A program made the position numbers and the translations under genes. From Candidatus Rokuibacteriota bacterium (GTDB lineage: Bacteria; Methylomirabilota; Methylomirabilia; Rokubacteriales; CSP1-6), in the NCBI GenBank assembly GCA_016188005.1, contig JACPIQ010000124.1, positions 1-54,177 on the forward strand: a stretch of 54,177 nucleotides of DNA. The letters are read 5' to 3'. Below the pieces are notes generated by a model that was not told the origin of the DNA, searched no databases, and saw only the letters and a program-made list of their open reading frames with translations. Shown here in pieces: positions 16,292 through 25,413 of the stretch; the stretch's first letter is position 1, and each line of letters begins with the position of its first letter.

Positions 16292-17148
16292 GGAGCAGGT
16301 TGCTGCGGCGGTCCCCCGAAGAAGGCGAGGATGCGCCGGAGCGTCTCCCTCAGCTCGCGCCGCTCGACGACGAGGTCGAGCTGCCCGTGCTGCAGGAGGA
16401 ACTCGGAGCGCTGGAAGCCCTCCGGGAGGGGCTGGCGGATGGTCTCGGCGATCACGCGTGGGCCGGCGAAGCCGATCAGGGCCCGCGGCTCGGCCATGAC
16501 GATGTCGCCGAGCATGGCGAAGGAGGCCGTCACCCCGCCGGTGGTGGGATCGGTGAGGAGCGAGATGTACGGCACGCGCTCCTCGCCGAGCCGATGGAGC
16601 GCGGCGGCAGTCTTCGCCATCTGCATGAGGGAGAGGATCCCCTCCTGCATCCGGGCCCCCCCGGAGGCGGACACGATCAGGAGCGGGATGCGCTTCTGGA
16701 GGGCCAGCTCGATGGCCCGTGTCAGCTTCTCGCCGACCACGGACGCCATGCTGCCTCCCATGAAGCCGAACTCGAAGACGGCGAGGACTACCGGGTGCCC
16801 CCCGATGCGCGCGGTGCCGGCGAGCACCGCCTCCTCGAGCCCCGTGGCCTTCTTCGCCGCCTTGATCCGCTCCGTGTACTTCTTGGTATCCTTGAACTCC
16901 AGCGGGTCCCGCGAGGCAAGCCCCGCATCGCGCTCCTCGAAGGAGCCCTGATCCACGAGCGAGCCGATGCGCTCCCGGGCCGAGATCCGCAACGGATACC
17001 CGCAGCGCGGGCAGACGCGGCCGGCCCGCTCCACCTCGGCGCGGTAGACGATCTCCTTGCACGAGTCGCACTTGAGCCACAGGCCCTCGGCGATCTGGAC
17101 CTTCTTGGCCCGCTCCTCCCCTTCCTTCTTCTTCCAGAACCACGCCAT
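16288..17148 (-). CDS. accD: Acetyl-CoA carboxylase carboxyltransferase subunit beta
   Basis: 286 residues. N-terminal zinc ribbon with two CxxC pairs (CDSCKEIV and CPRCGYPL), then the crotonase-like carboxyltransferase core with SASGGARMQEGILSLMQMAK and DPTTGGVTASFAMLGD. It pairs with AccA to make malonyl-CoA for fatty acid synthesis. The start at 17148 has no Shine-Dalgarno: the upstream sequence is a REP arm ending 6 bp before the ATG, and a six-codon micro-ORF inside that arm (MQDLTP, TAG) ends 2 nt before the ATG. Downstream it overlaps folC. Confidence 0.95.
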   Translation of the reverse strand: MAWFWKKKEGEERAKKVQIAEGLWLKCDSCKEIVYRAEVERAGRVCPRCGYPLRISARERIGSLVDQGSFEERDAGLASRDPLEFKDTKKYTERIKAAKKATGLEEAVLAGTARIGGHPVVLAVFEFGFMGGSMASVVGEKLTRAIELALQKRIPLLIVSASGGARMQEGILSLMQMAKTAAALHRLGEERVPYISLLTDPTTGGVTASFAMLGDIVMAEPRALIGFAGPRVIAETIRQPLPEGFQRSEFLLQHGQLDLVVERRELRETLRRILAFFGGPPQQPAP

Positions 17149-17150
17149 CG

Positions 17151-17171
17151 CTATGGGGTCAGGTCTTGCAT
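17151..17171 (-). CDS. REP-encoded micro-ORF MQDLTP ahead of accD
   Basis: ATG at 17171 inside the REP arm, six codons, TAG at 17153-17151, two bases before the accD ATG. It starts 7 nt after the trpA stop. The same peptide is encoded ahead of the epimerase gene at 52097. Whether it is translated is not known; it may simply be a by-product of the repeat sequence, but its position would allow termination-reinitiation into accD, which lacks its own ribosome-binding site. Confidence 0.35.
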   Translation of the reverse strand: MQDLTP

Positions 17172-17299
17172 TACGACATCATCGGCAATGGGGGCGGTCA
17201 TGTCTTGCGAGATGGGTCAGGGTACGGGTGACCGTGTACCGCCTGGAGCGGAGCCGCGGTGCAGCTGGGGCGACGTGTCGGATTGCAAGACCTGACCCC
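17155..17299. repeat. REP-like inverted pair between trpA and accD
   Basis: Left arm 17155-17178 (GGGGTCAGGTCTTGCA then TTACGACA) and right arm 17276-17299 (TGTCGGATTGCAAGAC then CTGACCCC) are inverted copies separated by 97 bp. The right arm matches 11384-11407 exactly. The spacer encodes the abnormal tail of TrpA. The pair could fold into a long hairpin in the trpA-accD transcript. The layout resembles paired REP sequences mobilised by REP-associated tyrosine transposases; no such transposase is in this window. Confidence 0.92.
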
Positions 17300-18090
17300 A
17301 TCCTTGCATCCTTGAGGGCGGCGATGAAACGGCCGACCTCGGGGACGAGCACGGGGGAGCCCGCATGCTCCTCGACCACGCGCACGATGGCCGAGCCCAC
17401 GATGACTCCGTCGGCGAGCCGGCCGACGGCGGCGGCCTGCTCCGGCGTGCCGATGCCGAACCCGACGCACACGGGCTTGGTGGTGATGCCGCGAAGCCGT
17501 CGCAGGCGCTGGAGGAGGTCGGGCGGCAGCTCCGTCCGCGCGCCGGTGACTCCCGTGAGGGAGATCATGTAGATGAAACCGCTGCTGGCGCGCGCGATCT
17601 TCCGCATGCGCGCAGTCGGCGAGGTGGGCGCCACCAGGTGGATCAGATCAAGCCCAGCCGGGCGGGCCTCGGCCTGGAGGGGGCCGGCCTCCTCGGGCGG
17701 CAGGTCGGCCACGATCACGCCGTCCACGCCGACCTCCACGGCCGTCTGGCAGAAAGGCTTGAGCCCGAAGGCGAGAAGGGGGTTGTAGTAGGTGAGGAAG
17801 ACGAGCGGCACCGAGACCTCGGCCCGGAGTTCCCGCACCAGCTCGAGCACCCGCGGCAGCGTCACCCCGGCTCGGAGCGCCCGCTGCGTCGCGCGCTGGA
17901 TCACCGGTCCGTCGGCCAGCGGGTCCGAGAAGGGAATGCCCAGCTCGATGACGTCGGCTCCCTGGCGCGCGGCCTCGGCCACGAGCTCGGCCGTGAGCGC
18001 CAGCGATGGGTCGCCCGCGGTGAAGTACGGGATCAGGGCGGGCTCGCCGCGCGAACGGAGCCTCTCGAAGGTGGCCTGCAGTCTGCTCAT
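17179..18090 (-). CDS. trpA: Tryptophan synthase alpha subunit with a REP-encoded C-terminal tail
   Basis: 303 residues against about 265 in most TrpA proteins. Catalytic Glu and Asp are in ELGIPFSDPLADGP (near residues 49-62), and the phosphate-binding VGFGIGTPEQ and IVGSAIV are present. The native-looking end is FIAALKDA near residue 263; from 17299 the frame enters a REP arm (SGLAIRHVAP), crosses the 97-bp spacer and stops at 17179, right beside the other arm, adding about 39 residues. TrpA cleaves indole-3-glycerol phosphate and channels indole to TrpB. Fourth gene of trpC-F-B-A, 61 bp after trpB. The catalytic part is intact, so activity is expected. Confidence 0.93.
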   Translation of the reverse strand: MSRLQATFERLRSRGEPALIPYFTAGDPSLALTAELVAEAARQGADVIELGIPFSDPLADGPVIQRATQRALRAGVTLPRVLELVRELRAEVSVPLVFLTYYNPLLAFGLKPFCQTAVEVGVDGVIVADLPPEEAGPLQAEARPAGLDLIHLVAPTSPTARMRKIARASSGFIYMISLTGVTGARTELPPDLLQRLRRLRGITTKPVCVGFGIGTPEQAAAVGRLADGVIVGSAIVRVVEEHAGSPVLVPEVGRFIAALKDARMGSGLAIRHVAPAAPRLRSRRYTVTRTLTHLARHDRPHCR

Positions 18091-18151
18091 CTATCTCGCT
18101 TGAACGTGGATGACATCGCGCTGCGGTTGGGCCTCTTCGCGCCTGCGGCGC

Positions 18152-19378
18152 TCATCGGGATGCCGGGTCCGTCCCGTCGCTGCGCGTGCTGCCGAGCGCG
18201 GTGGAGACGGTGTGGACGTCCTTGTCCCCGCGTCCCGACAGCCCGACCACGATCGTCTCGCGCTTCTTCATCTCCCGGGCGGCGCGCATGGCGTAGGCCA
18301 CGGCGTGCGCCGACTCCAGCGCGGGCATGAGCCCTTCCAGCCTTGCCAGGGTCCGGAAGGCGTCGAGGGCTTCCTCGTCGGTGACGGAAGCGTACCGGAA
18401 GCGGCCGAGGTCCCGGTAATAGGCGTGCTCGGGTCCCACCCCGGGGTAGTCGAGCCCCGCCGAGATCGAGTGGGCCTCGGCCACCTGCCCGTCGTCGTTC
18501 TGGAGGACGTAGCTCATGCTTCCGTGGAGCACCCCCACGGCGCCGGCGCCGAGGGAAGCCCCGTGCTTGCCACTCGCCAGGCCGTGGCCGCCCGCCTCCA
18601 CGCCAACGATCCGGACGTCGCGATCGGTGATGAACGGCCAGAACAGCCCGATGGCGTTGGAGCCGCCGCCCACGCAGGCGACCACCAGGTCCGGGAGCCG
18701 CCCCGTGAGCCGGCGCGCCTGGGCGCGCGCCTCCTCGCCGATCACCCTGTGGAAATCGCGCACCATCATCGGGTACGGGTGCGGGCCCATGGCCGAGCCG
18801 AGGAGATAGTAGGTGGTCCGGACATTGGTCACCCAGTCCCGGAGCGCCTCGTTCACGGCATCCTTGAGCGTGCGGGAGCCCGACTCCACGGGGATCACCG
18901 TCGCCCCGAGCAGCCGCATGCGGAAGACGTTGAGCGCCTGGCGCTCCACGTCCACGCTGCCCATGTAGACCTCGCAGGGGAGCCCGAAGAGCGCGGCCGC
19001 TGTGGCCGAGGCCACGCCATGCTGACCGGCGCCGGTTTCGGCGATGATCCGCTTCTTCCGCATCCGGGTGGCCAGGAGCGCCTGCCCCAGCACGTTGTTG
19101 ATCTTGTGGGCGCCGGTGTGGCAGAGGTCCTCGCGCTTGAGAAAGATGCGCGCCCCCCCGCAGCTCCGTGTCAGCCGCTCGGCGAAGTAGAGCGGCGTGG
19201 GGCGGCCCGCGTAGTGGGTGAGCAGGTCCCGGAGCCGGCGCAGGAAGCTGGCATCGGCGCGGGCGGCCCCGTATGCCCGCTCGAGATCCATGAGCGGCGC
19301 CATGAGCGTCTCCGGCACGAAGCGCCCGCCGAAGCGGCCGAAGTGGCCGGTGGCGTCCGGAAGCGCGGAGGGGTTCAC
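18152..19378 (-). CDS. trpB: Tryptophan synthase beta subunit
   Basis: 408 residues from a GTG that overlaps the trpF stop (GTGA). The N-terminus [16 protein letters not shown] is diagnostic; the PLP Lys is Lys92 in [15 protein letters not shown], and the phosphate cradle [14 protein letters not shown] and C-terminal [10 protein letters not shown] are present. It condenses indole with serine. It is of the standard TrpB1 type, not the TrpB2 type. Confidence 0.96.
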   Translation of the reverse strand: MNPSALPDATGHFGRFGGRFVPETLMAPLMDLERAYGAARADASFLRRLRDLLTHYAGRPTPLYFAERLTRSCGGARIFLKREDLCHTGAHKINNVLGQALLATRMRKKRIIAETGAGQHGVASATAAALFGLPCEVYMGSVDVERQALNVFRMRLLGATVIPVESGSRTLKDAVNEALRDWVTNVRTTYYLLGSAMGPHPYPMMVRDFHRVIGEEARAQARRLTGRLPDLVVACVGGGSNAIGLFWPFITDRDVRIVGVEAGGHGLASGKHGASLGAGAVGVLHGSMSYVLQNDDGQVAEAHSISAGLDYPGVGPEHAYYRDLGRFRYASVTDEEALDAFRTLARLEGLMPALESAHAVAYAMRAAREMKKRETIVVGLSGRGDKDVHTVSTALGSTRSDGTDPASR

Positions 19379-19992
19379 GCGGCGGACCTGGCGGCGGCGA
19401 TGAAGCGGCGCACCTTGTCGGGGTCCTTCAGGCCCGGCCGCGCCTCGACGCCGGAGTTCACGTCCACGGCATACGGGGCAGCGACGCGCACGGCCTCGCC
19501 GACATTGTCGGCCGTGAGCCCGCCCGAGAGGATGATGCGCCAGCCGGCCTCGCGCGACTGCCGCGCCAGCGCCCACGAGATCGGGGCGCGCGCCGCCCCC
19601 TCGCTCCAGCGCGCCGGCGAGTCCAGGAGGAAGGCCGAGACGCGGTAGCGCGCCATCCGCCCGAGGGCCTCCGGGCCCTCCACCTTGATGGTCTTGATGG
19701 TCGGCAGCCGGTAGCCGCCGAGGTCCTCGGGGGCCTCGTCGCCATGGAACTGCAGCGCCCGGAGCCCGCACTCCTCGGCCACCGCCTTGACCTGGCCGGG
19801 GGCGTGGTCCCAGAAGACGCCCACCGGCGTGACGAAGGGCGGGAGCCCGGCGATGACGGCGGCGGCCTGCGCCGGGGTGACCTGGCGCGGCGTCCCTTCC
19901 ACGAAGATGAAGCCGAGGGCGTCGGCCCCGGCCTCCCAGCAGAGCCGGGCGTCCTCAGCGGTCGTGATCCCGCAGATCTTGACCCGGACCAT
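19375..19992 (-). CDS. trpF: Phosphoribosylanthranilate isomerase
   Basis: 205 residues. Opens with [15 protein letters not shown], carries the catalytic Cys in KICG and Asp in LLDSPARW, and ends in the phosphate-binding [11 protein letters not shown] and [15 protein letters not shown] at 19992 is 5 bp after the trpC stop; the frame is open further upstream but that would overlap trpC. Third step of tryptophan synthesis after TrpD. Confidence 0.95.
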   Translation of the reverse strand: MVRVKICGITTAEDARLCWEAGADALGFIFVEGTPRQVTPAQAAAVIAGLPPFVTPVGVFWDHAPGQVKAVAEECGLRALQFHGDEAPEDLGGYRLPTIKTIKVEGPEALGRMARYRVSAFLLDSPARWSEGAARAPISWALARQSREAGWRIILSGGLTADNVGEAVRVAAPYAVDVNSGVEARPGLKDPDKVRRFIAAARSAA

Positions 19993-19997
19993 GGCGC

Positions 19998-20789
19998 TCA
20001 CGAGCCCCGGAGCGTCAGCTCGCGAACCTTCGTCGGGATGTCCCCGGCCGTCACGAGCGCCTCGCCCACGAGCACCGCCTGCGCCCCGGCGGCCACCACG
20101 CGCTGGACGTCCTCGCCGGTGACGATCCCGCTCTCGCTGACGGCGATACAACCCGGAGGCACCATTGCCAGGAGCGCGAGCGAGGGCGCGAGGCTCGTCT
20201 CCAGCGTCTGCAGATCCCGGTTGTTGACGCCGACGACCCGCGCGCCCACGGCCAGCGCCTCCTCGACCTCCGTTGCCGTGTGGGCCTCCACGAGCGTGCC
20301 GAGCCCGACGCCCTTGGCCGCCTGGAACAGCTCCCGGAGAGCGCCGCCTCCCAGGGCGGCCACGATCAGGAGTACGGCGTCGGCGCCGGCCGCTCGCGAC
20401 TCCCAGAGCTGGTACTCGTCCACGATGAACTCCTTGCGGAGCACGGGCAACGCGACCGCGCCGCGGACCGCGGCGAGATCGCCGAGCGTTCCGTGAAAGT
20501 ACTTCTCGTCGGTGAGGACCGAGAGCGCTGCGGCCCCAGCCGCGGCATAGGCCCGCGCCTGGGCGGCGGGATCGAGGGCGGCGCGGAGCAGTCCCCGGGA
20601 CGGGGAGGCCCGCTTCACCTCCGCGATGAGCCTGACCCGCTCGCCCGCTGCCGGGCGGAGCGCCCCCTCGAAGTCCGCGGCGGCGGGGAGCGCGCGGCTG
20701 GCCGCCTCCAGCGCGCTCAGGGGGCGGGCGGCGCGGCGCCCGGCCACTTCGGCGCGCTTGTGGGAGAGGATCTCATCCAGGATGCCCAT
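19998..20789 (-). CDS. trpC: Indole-3-glycerol phosphate synthase
   Basis: 263 residues from the ATG at 20789 (MGILDEILSHKRAEV), the normal N-terminus; an 18-residue longer reading lacks family similarity. Key segments are RLIAEVKRASPSRGLL, SVLTDEKYFHGTL, PVLRKEFIVDEYQLWE, VVGVNNRDLQTLE and AVSESGIVTGEDV. Monofunctional enzyme, not fused with TrpF. It heads trpC-F-B-A; trpE, trpG and trpD are not in the window. It starts 16 bp after the nicotinate phosphoribosyltransferase gene. Confidence 0.95.
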   Translation of the reverse strand: MGILDEILSHKRAEVAGRRAARPLSALEAASRALPAAADFEGALRPAAGERVRLIAEVKRASPSRGLLRAALDPAAQARAYAAAGAAALSVLTDEKYFHGTLGDLAAVRGAVALPVLRKEFIVDEYQLWESRAAGADAVLLIVAALGGGALRELFQAAKGVGLGTLVEAHTATEVEEALAVGARVVGVNNRDLQTLETSLAPSLALLAMVPPGCIAVSESGIVTGEDVQRVVAAGAQAVLVGEALVTAGDIPTKVRELTLRGS

Positions 20790-20805
20790 GCGGCGGGCCC
20801 CGCTC

Positions 20806-22023
20806 TCAGTAGTCCCCGCGCAGGCCCCGCTCCCGGGAGGCATTGAGGTCGATGCGGGCCATCTGCTCCAGCACGTACTCGCGGATGGTCCGGGGCGCCG
20901 GCAGGTCGCGCACGAGGCGGCCGGCAGTGATGAGGGGCTTGAGCAGGGCCTCGGCTTGGCCGCCGTCGGCGGCCACCGGCGCAGGCTTGTGGGCGGGGAG
21001 GACGACGTTGTCGACGGCGCCGGGCAGGCGCCACACCTGCTTGGCGCCCGAGCGCTTGCCGCGCTTGGCCATGGGCCGGCCCTCGATCTCCATGATGTCG
21101 AGCGCGAACGAGAGCACGGGGGCGTTGGCGATGGCGGTGCCGACCCCGTAGCCGTCCACCAGCGGGTTGAGCCTGAGGATCTCGTACTCGTCGATCCCGC
21201 CAGAGGCGAGGATCCTGACGTGCTCGAAGCCGCGGAAGTCCAGCTCCCAGCGCACCTCCTCGAGGATCCGGTAGAAGTCCCCGCGCCGCGAGGACGGGGT
21301 GTCGAGCCTCACGGCGTAGAGGTCCCGGCCCAGGGCCTCGGCGACGCGGATGGCCTCGAACTTCTCGTCCTGCAGCGTGTCGATGAGGGCGACGCGGCGC
21401 ACCTTGGGGTCCACCACCTCGTGGAAGGCCCGGAGCGCCTCCACGGTGTCGCCGAACATCAGCACGAGGGCATGCGGGATGGTCCCCATGGGATCGGCGT
21501 CGATCAGCTCGGCGGCCCGGGTGACGGCGACGCCGTCGCAGCCGCCGACGAAGGCGTTGCGCTCGATCATGGGAGCCAGCGCCGGGTGCATGCGCCGGGC
21601 GCCGAAGGAGATCACCTGGCGCTCCCCGGCGGCGCGCTTGCAGCGGGCGGCCTTGGTCGCGATGCCCGAGGCCTGGCAGAGGAAGCCCAGCAGCGCCGTC
21701 TCATACTCGGCCCAGCCGGTGTAGGTCCCCTCGACGACGAGGACCGGCTCGTAGGGGGTGAAGATGGTCCCCTCGTCCATGGCCCACACGTTCACGGGGA
21801 GGCCCTCGAGCAGCGTGGCCGCCTCCTCGATCCCGGCGAGGATGCCAAAGGCCCAGTCGGCCTGGGGGAAGCTCTTCAGCCGGACCTCGGCCTTGACCCG
21901 CTTGTTGAGGTCCTTGGACTTCAGGATCTGCACCGTCCTCGCGAAGTAGACGTCCGAGATATGCCCGGTCTTGATGTCGGCTTCGGAGGCGACGTGAAAG
22001 GCCCGATTGGGGTGGTTTGGCAT
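20806..22023 (-). CDS. pncB: Nicotinate phosphoribosyltransferase
   Basis: 405 residues from ATG 22023. Family segments include DVYFARTVQIL near the N-terminus, SFGARRMHPALAPMIERNAF around residue 150, and the C-terminal phosphate site RILASGGIDEYEI then VDGYGVGTAI. It converts nicotinate and PRPP to nicotinate mononucleotide in NAD salvage. The start has no strong ribosome-binding site and an ATG nine codons upstream (22050) cannot be excluded. Co-oriented with galU upstream and trpC downstream. Confidence 0.9.
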   Translation of the reverse strand: MPNHPNRAFHVASEADIKTGHISDVYFARTVQILKSKDLNKRVKAEVRLKSFPQADWAFGILAGIEEAATLLEGLPVNVWAMDEGTIFTPYEPVLVVEGTYTGWAEYETALLGFLCQASGIATKAARCKRAAGERQVISFGARRMHPALAPMIERNAFVGGCDGVAVTRAAELIDADPMGTIPHALVLMFGDTVEALRAFHEVVDPKVRRVALIDTLQDEKFEAIRVAEALGRDLYAVRLDTPSSRRGDFYRILEEVRWELDFRGFEHVRILASGGIDEYEILRLNPLVDGYGVGTAIANAPVLSFALDIMEIEGRPMAKRGKRSGAKQVWRLPGAVDNVVLPAHKPAPVAADGGQAEALLKPLITAGRLVRDLPAPRTIREYVLEQMARIDLNASRERGLRGDY

Positions 22024-22193
22024 ATGTGCCCGAAGCCCGCTTGGCGGCAAGCCGTTCAGGTGCGCGGATTCTCCCAGAATCCCCCCGGGAAGTCAATCGA
22101 GCGGCGGGTCATCCCGGCCGCAAGTCCCCGTCACAGCGCCAGAATCCGCCGGGCCACGGGCCTCGCCGGCCGGATGCGGAGCAACTCCACAGG

Positions 22194-23072
22194 TTAGAGG
22201 TCGAGGCCCTTGAGGTACCCCCGGAAGGCATCCGCCAGGTCCGGCCTCGACAGGGCGAACTCCACCGTCGCCTTGAGGAAGCCGAGCCTCTCGCCGATGT
22301 CGTAGCGCTTGCCCTCGAACTCGACGGCGTAGATGGGGCGCCGGGCCCGGAGCGTCCGCAGGCCGTTGGTGAGCTGGATCTCGCCCCGGCTGTCAGCGGG
22401 GGTCTCGGCCAGGATGGCGAACAGGTCCGGGGTGAGGACGTACCGGCCGATGATGGCGAGGTCGGAGGGGGCCTCCGCCGGGGCGGGCTTCTCGACCAGG
22501 TCCTGCACTTCGAAGACGTTGCCGCCGAGAGCCCGGGGGGCGATGACTCCGTAGCGGCCGATCTCCTCGCGGGGCACTCGCATGACGGCCAGCACGGGGC
22601 CGTCGTGCACCTCGTAGACGTCCAGGAGCTGGCGCATGCAGGGCACCGCGGCCACGATGATGTCGTCCCCCAGAAAGACGCCGAAGGGCTCCTGGCCCAC
22701 CAGCGGCTGCGCGCACAGGATGGCGTGGCCGAGTCCCAGCGGCTCCTTCTGGCGAACGTAGGAGACGGTCGCCAGCTCCGAGATGCTCCGGATCTGCGCC
22801 AGCTCGTCCAGCTTGCCACGGTCCTGAAGGTAGTACTCGAGCTCGAAGGCGGCGTCGAAGTGATCCTCGATGGCGCGCTTGTTCCGGCCGGTGATGAGGA
22901 TGATGTCCGCGAGCCCGGAGGCCACCGCCTCCTCGACCACGTACTGGATGGTGGGCTTGTCCACGAGCGGCAGCATCTCCTTGGGCTGCGCCTTGGTGAC
23001 CGGCAGGAAGCGGGTGCCGAGCCCCGCAGCCGGGAACACCGCCTTGCGAACCTTGATCGGGCTCGTCGCCAT
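22194..23072 (-). CDS. galU: UTP-glucose-1-phosphate uridylyltransferase
   Basis: 292 residues, standard GalU length. N-terminal nucleotide-binding VFPAAGLGTRFLPVTKAQPK, then EMLPLVDKPTIQYVVEEAV, LGLGHAILCAQPLVG, EKPAPAEAPS and NGLRTL are characteristic. It makes UDP-glucose for LPS, exopolysaccharide and sugar-nucleotide pathways, fitting the surface-sugar genes on both sides. A 34-bp gap separates it from the upstream mscS gene; the 170-bp gap downstream to pncB is the longest in this stretch. Confidence 0.95.
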   Translation of the reverse strand: MATSPIKVRKAVFPAAGLGTRFLPVTKAQPKEMLPLVDKPTIQYVVEEAVASGLADIILITGRNKRAIEDHFDAAFELEYYLQDRGKLDELAQIRSISELATVSYVRQKEPLGLGHAILCAQPLVGQEPFGVFLGDDIIVAAVPCMRQLLDVYEVHDGPVLAVMRVPREEIGRYGVIAPRALGGNVFEVQDLVEKPAPAEAPSDLAIIGRYVLTPDLFAILAETPADSRGEIQLTNGLRTLRARRPIYAVEFEGKRYDIGERLGFLKATVEFALSRPDLADAFRGYLKGLDL

Positions 23073-23106
23073 GAGTCTCTCCCGGAAAGGATCGTCGCCG
23101 GCCGCG

Positions 23107-23985
23107 TCAGGCGCCGGGCTTGTCCGCTCGAAGGTACACGACTCGCTGGGCGGACGGCACCGGGATGCCTTCGAGGTCGAAGGTCTCCTTGATGCGGCGC
23201 CGCAGCTCCATCTCGGCGTCCGCGCGCTTGTCCGCCCGCACCTTGACCATCAGCCGCAGGCCCAGCTCCCCGTCACCGAAGCGGACGATGCCCTGTGCCT
23301 GCGGCGCCTCGAGCGCGAGCCCGGTCTCCTCCCCCCACTGCCGGGCCGTGCGCTCGAGTACGTCCAGCGCGCGCCTCACGTCGACGTCGTAGGCCACGCT
23401 GACGTCCAGCACCGCGCGCGCCCACCCCCGGTTGTAGTTGGCGAACTGGGTGAGCTCGCCATTGGGGATCACGCGCTCGGCGCCGTTGAGCATGCGGAGC
23501 TTGGTGACGCGCAGCCCGATGGACTCCACCGTCCCCACATGCGGGCCCACCTCGATGACGTCCCCCACGCCGATGAGCCCTTCGAAGAGGATGAAGAAAC
23601 CCGTGATCACGTCCTTGATGAGACTCTGTGCCCCGAGCCCCACCGCCAGCCCGAGCACGCCGGCCGAGACCAGGAGCGCGCGGACGTCCACGCCGATCTC
23701 CCGGAGCGTGATCATGAGGGCCACGAAGGTCAGCACGTAGCGGATCACGCTCTTCATGAGCGGTCCCAGGGTCCGCGCGCGCTGCACCTTGGCGGGATAG
23801 TCGGAGGCGCCCTCGAACGGCCTGAGCAGCCGGTCGACGAGCCGGGAGCCTGCCCGGTACCCCGCGAGCGCCAGCCCGATGGTGGCGAGGACGACGAGGA
23901 TCCGGGAGACGACCACCACGAGAGGCCACTCGATGCTCGCGAGGCGGCCGAGGAGGGCCGCCAGGGCCTCGGCGAAGGTGTCCAT
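23107..23985 (-). CDS. MscS family mechanosensitive ion channel
   Basis: 292 residues. Three N-terminal membrane segments; the pore helix reads VSAGVLGLAVGLGAQSLIKDVITGFFIL, followed by the beta domain (GDVIEVGPHVGTVESIGLR then RVIPNGEL) and a C-terminal alpha-beta domain. Small MscS type, acting in the inner membrane to release solutes on hypo-osmotic shock. Starts 20 bp after the sigma54-dependent regulator gene. Confidence 0.93.
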   Translation of the reverse strand: MDTFAEALAALLGRLASIEWPLVVVVSRILVVLATIGLALAGYRAGSRLVDRLLRPFEGASDYPAKVQRARTLGPLMKSVIRYVLTFVALMITLREIGVDVRALLVSAGVLGLAVGLGAQSLIKDVITGFFILFEGLIGVGDVIEVGPHVGTVESIGLRVTKLRMLNGAERVIPNGELTQFANYNRGWARAVLDVSVAYDVDVRRALDVLERTARQWGEETGLALEAPQAQGIVRFGDGELGLRLMVKVRADKRADAEMELRRRIKETFDLEGIPVPSAQRVVYLRADKPGA

Positions 23986-24005
23986 GGGCGTCGTGGCTGG
24001 CGGGA

Positions 24006-25406
24006 TCAGGAGACCTCGCCCGGAGGCCTCATTCGGGGGGGGGTCCGCACCTGGATGCCGAGCTTCTTGACCCGGTACCAGAGGCTGCGCTCGGAGATGT
24101 TGAGGAGCTTGGCGGCGCGGGCCTGGACGCCGCCTGACTGGCGCAGCGCGTCGAGGATCATGCGGCGCTCCCACTCCGCGAGCACCTCGTCGAGCGAGCC
24201 GGAGAGCGACGGGACGGCCGCGGCATCGGGGGGCGCGGTCACGCTCTGCTGGATGGCCGGTGGCAGATGCTCCGGGAGGATGACGCCGTCGGAGAGCACC
24301 ATGGCGCCTTCCAGCACGTGCTGTAGCTCGCGGACATTGCCGGGCCAGTGGTAGGTCCAGAGACACCGGAGCGCCTCGGTGGAGACGGTGGCCGGCAGCC
24401 GCGCCAGCCGGCGCGCCGCGCGCTGCAGGAGATGGGTGACCAGGTCCGGCAGGTCGTCGATCCGCTCGCGCAACGCGGGGATGTGCAGGCGGACGCCCTG
24501 CAGACGGTAGAAGAGGTCGGCGCGGAACTTCCCCTCCGCGACCAGGCTGTCGAGGTTCTGGTGGGTGGCGGCGATGACCCGAACATCCACGCTGATGGGC
24601 CTGGTGCCGCCCACGCGCTCGATCTCCCGCTCCTGCAGCGCCCGGAGGATCTTCACCTGCATGGCGGGGGGCATGTCGCCGATCTCGTCGAGGAAGAGCT
24701 TGCCCGAGCGGGCCAGCTCGAAGCGGCCGGGCTTGGAGCGCACGGCGCCCGTGAAGGCGCCCCGCTCGTGGCCGAACAGCTCGGACTCGAGCAGCCCCTC
24801 CGGGATCGCCGCGCAGTTCACCGGGATGAGCGGCCCCTCCTTCCGGGTGCTCAGCCGGTGGATGGCGCGGGCCAGCACCTCCTTGCCCGTCCCGCTCTCG
24901 CCCTCGACAAGGATGGTGACGTCGGTGGGCGCCACCCGCTGCGCCATCTCGATCACCCGCCGCAGCGCCTGGCTGCGCCCGATCAGCTCCTCGAAGCCGC
25001 TCCCCTGCGCCGCCTGCAGCGCCCTGACCTGCTGCTGGAGACGCCGCCGCTCCAGCGCGCGGGCGACCACCACCTGGAACTCCACCATCTTGAGGGGCTT
25101 GGTGAAGAAGTCGTAGGCGCCGCGCGTGATGGCCTCGGTGGCGATCTCCCGTGTGCCGTGCGCGGTCATCACGATGATGGGAGTGTCCGGGGCCAGGTCC
25201 CGGCATCGCGGGATGGCGTCGAGCCCGTCCATGTCCGGGAGCTTCACGTCAAGGAGGATCAAGTCCCACGCCGAGGCCTTGAGCTTGTCGAGGAGGGCGC
25301 CCGCCGTGGCCGCCACCTCGACCTCGTAGTCCTTCCGGATCAAGGCCTCGCGCAGGACGAAGCCCAGGTCCTCGTCGTCCTCGGCGATCAGGATTCGCTC
25401 GGCCAT
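24006..25406 (-). CDS. NtrC-family sigma54-dependent response regulator
   Basis: 466 residues: receiver domain (phospho-acceptor Asp53 in LILLDVKLPDMDG, Lys in FFTKPL), AAA+ domain with Walker A EGESGTGKE (169-176) and the sigma54-contacting GAFTGA loop (216-221), and a C-terminal Fis-type helix-turn-helix (about 425-455, RAAKLLNISERSLWYRVKKL). It is 7 bp after the histidine kinase gene and directly downstream of the pilus assembly operon, so it is the best candidate for a PilR-like activator of the sigma54 promoter at 36912. AlgB/NtrC-like roles elsewhere are possible. Confidence 0.93.
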   Translation of the reverse strand: MAERILIAEDDEDLGFVLREALIRKDYEVEVAATAGALLDKLKASAWDLILLDVKLPDMDGLDAIPRCRDLAPDTPIIVMTAHGTREIATEAITRGAYDFFTKPLKMVEFQVVVARALERRRLQQQVRALQAAQGSGFEELIGRSQALRRVIEMAQRVAPTDVTILVEGESGTGKEVLARAIHRLSTRKEGPLIPVNCAAIPEGLLESELFGHERGAFTGAVRSKPGRFELARSGKLFLDEIGDMPPAMQVKILRALQEREIERVGGTRPISVDVRVIAATHQNLDSLVAEGKFRADLFYRLQGVRLHIPALRERIDDLPDLVTHLLQRAARRLARLPATVSTEALRCLWTYHWPGNVRELQHVLEGAMVLSDGVILPEHLPPAIQQSVTAPPDAAAVPSLSGSLDEVLAEWERRMILDALRQSGGVQARAAKLLNISERSLWYRVKKLGIQVRTPPRMRPPGEVS

Positions 25407-25413
25407 CTCTCGC

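Noticed and set aside
19998-22050. trp attenuator or T-box ahead of trpC
   Set aside because: Only 16 bp separate trpC from the preceding gene, with no leader peptide rich in Trp or hairpin pair.
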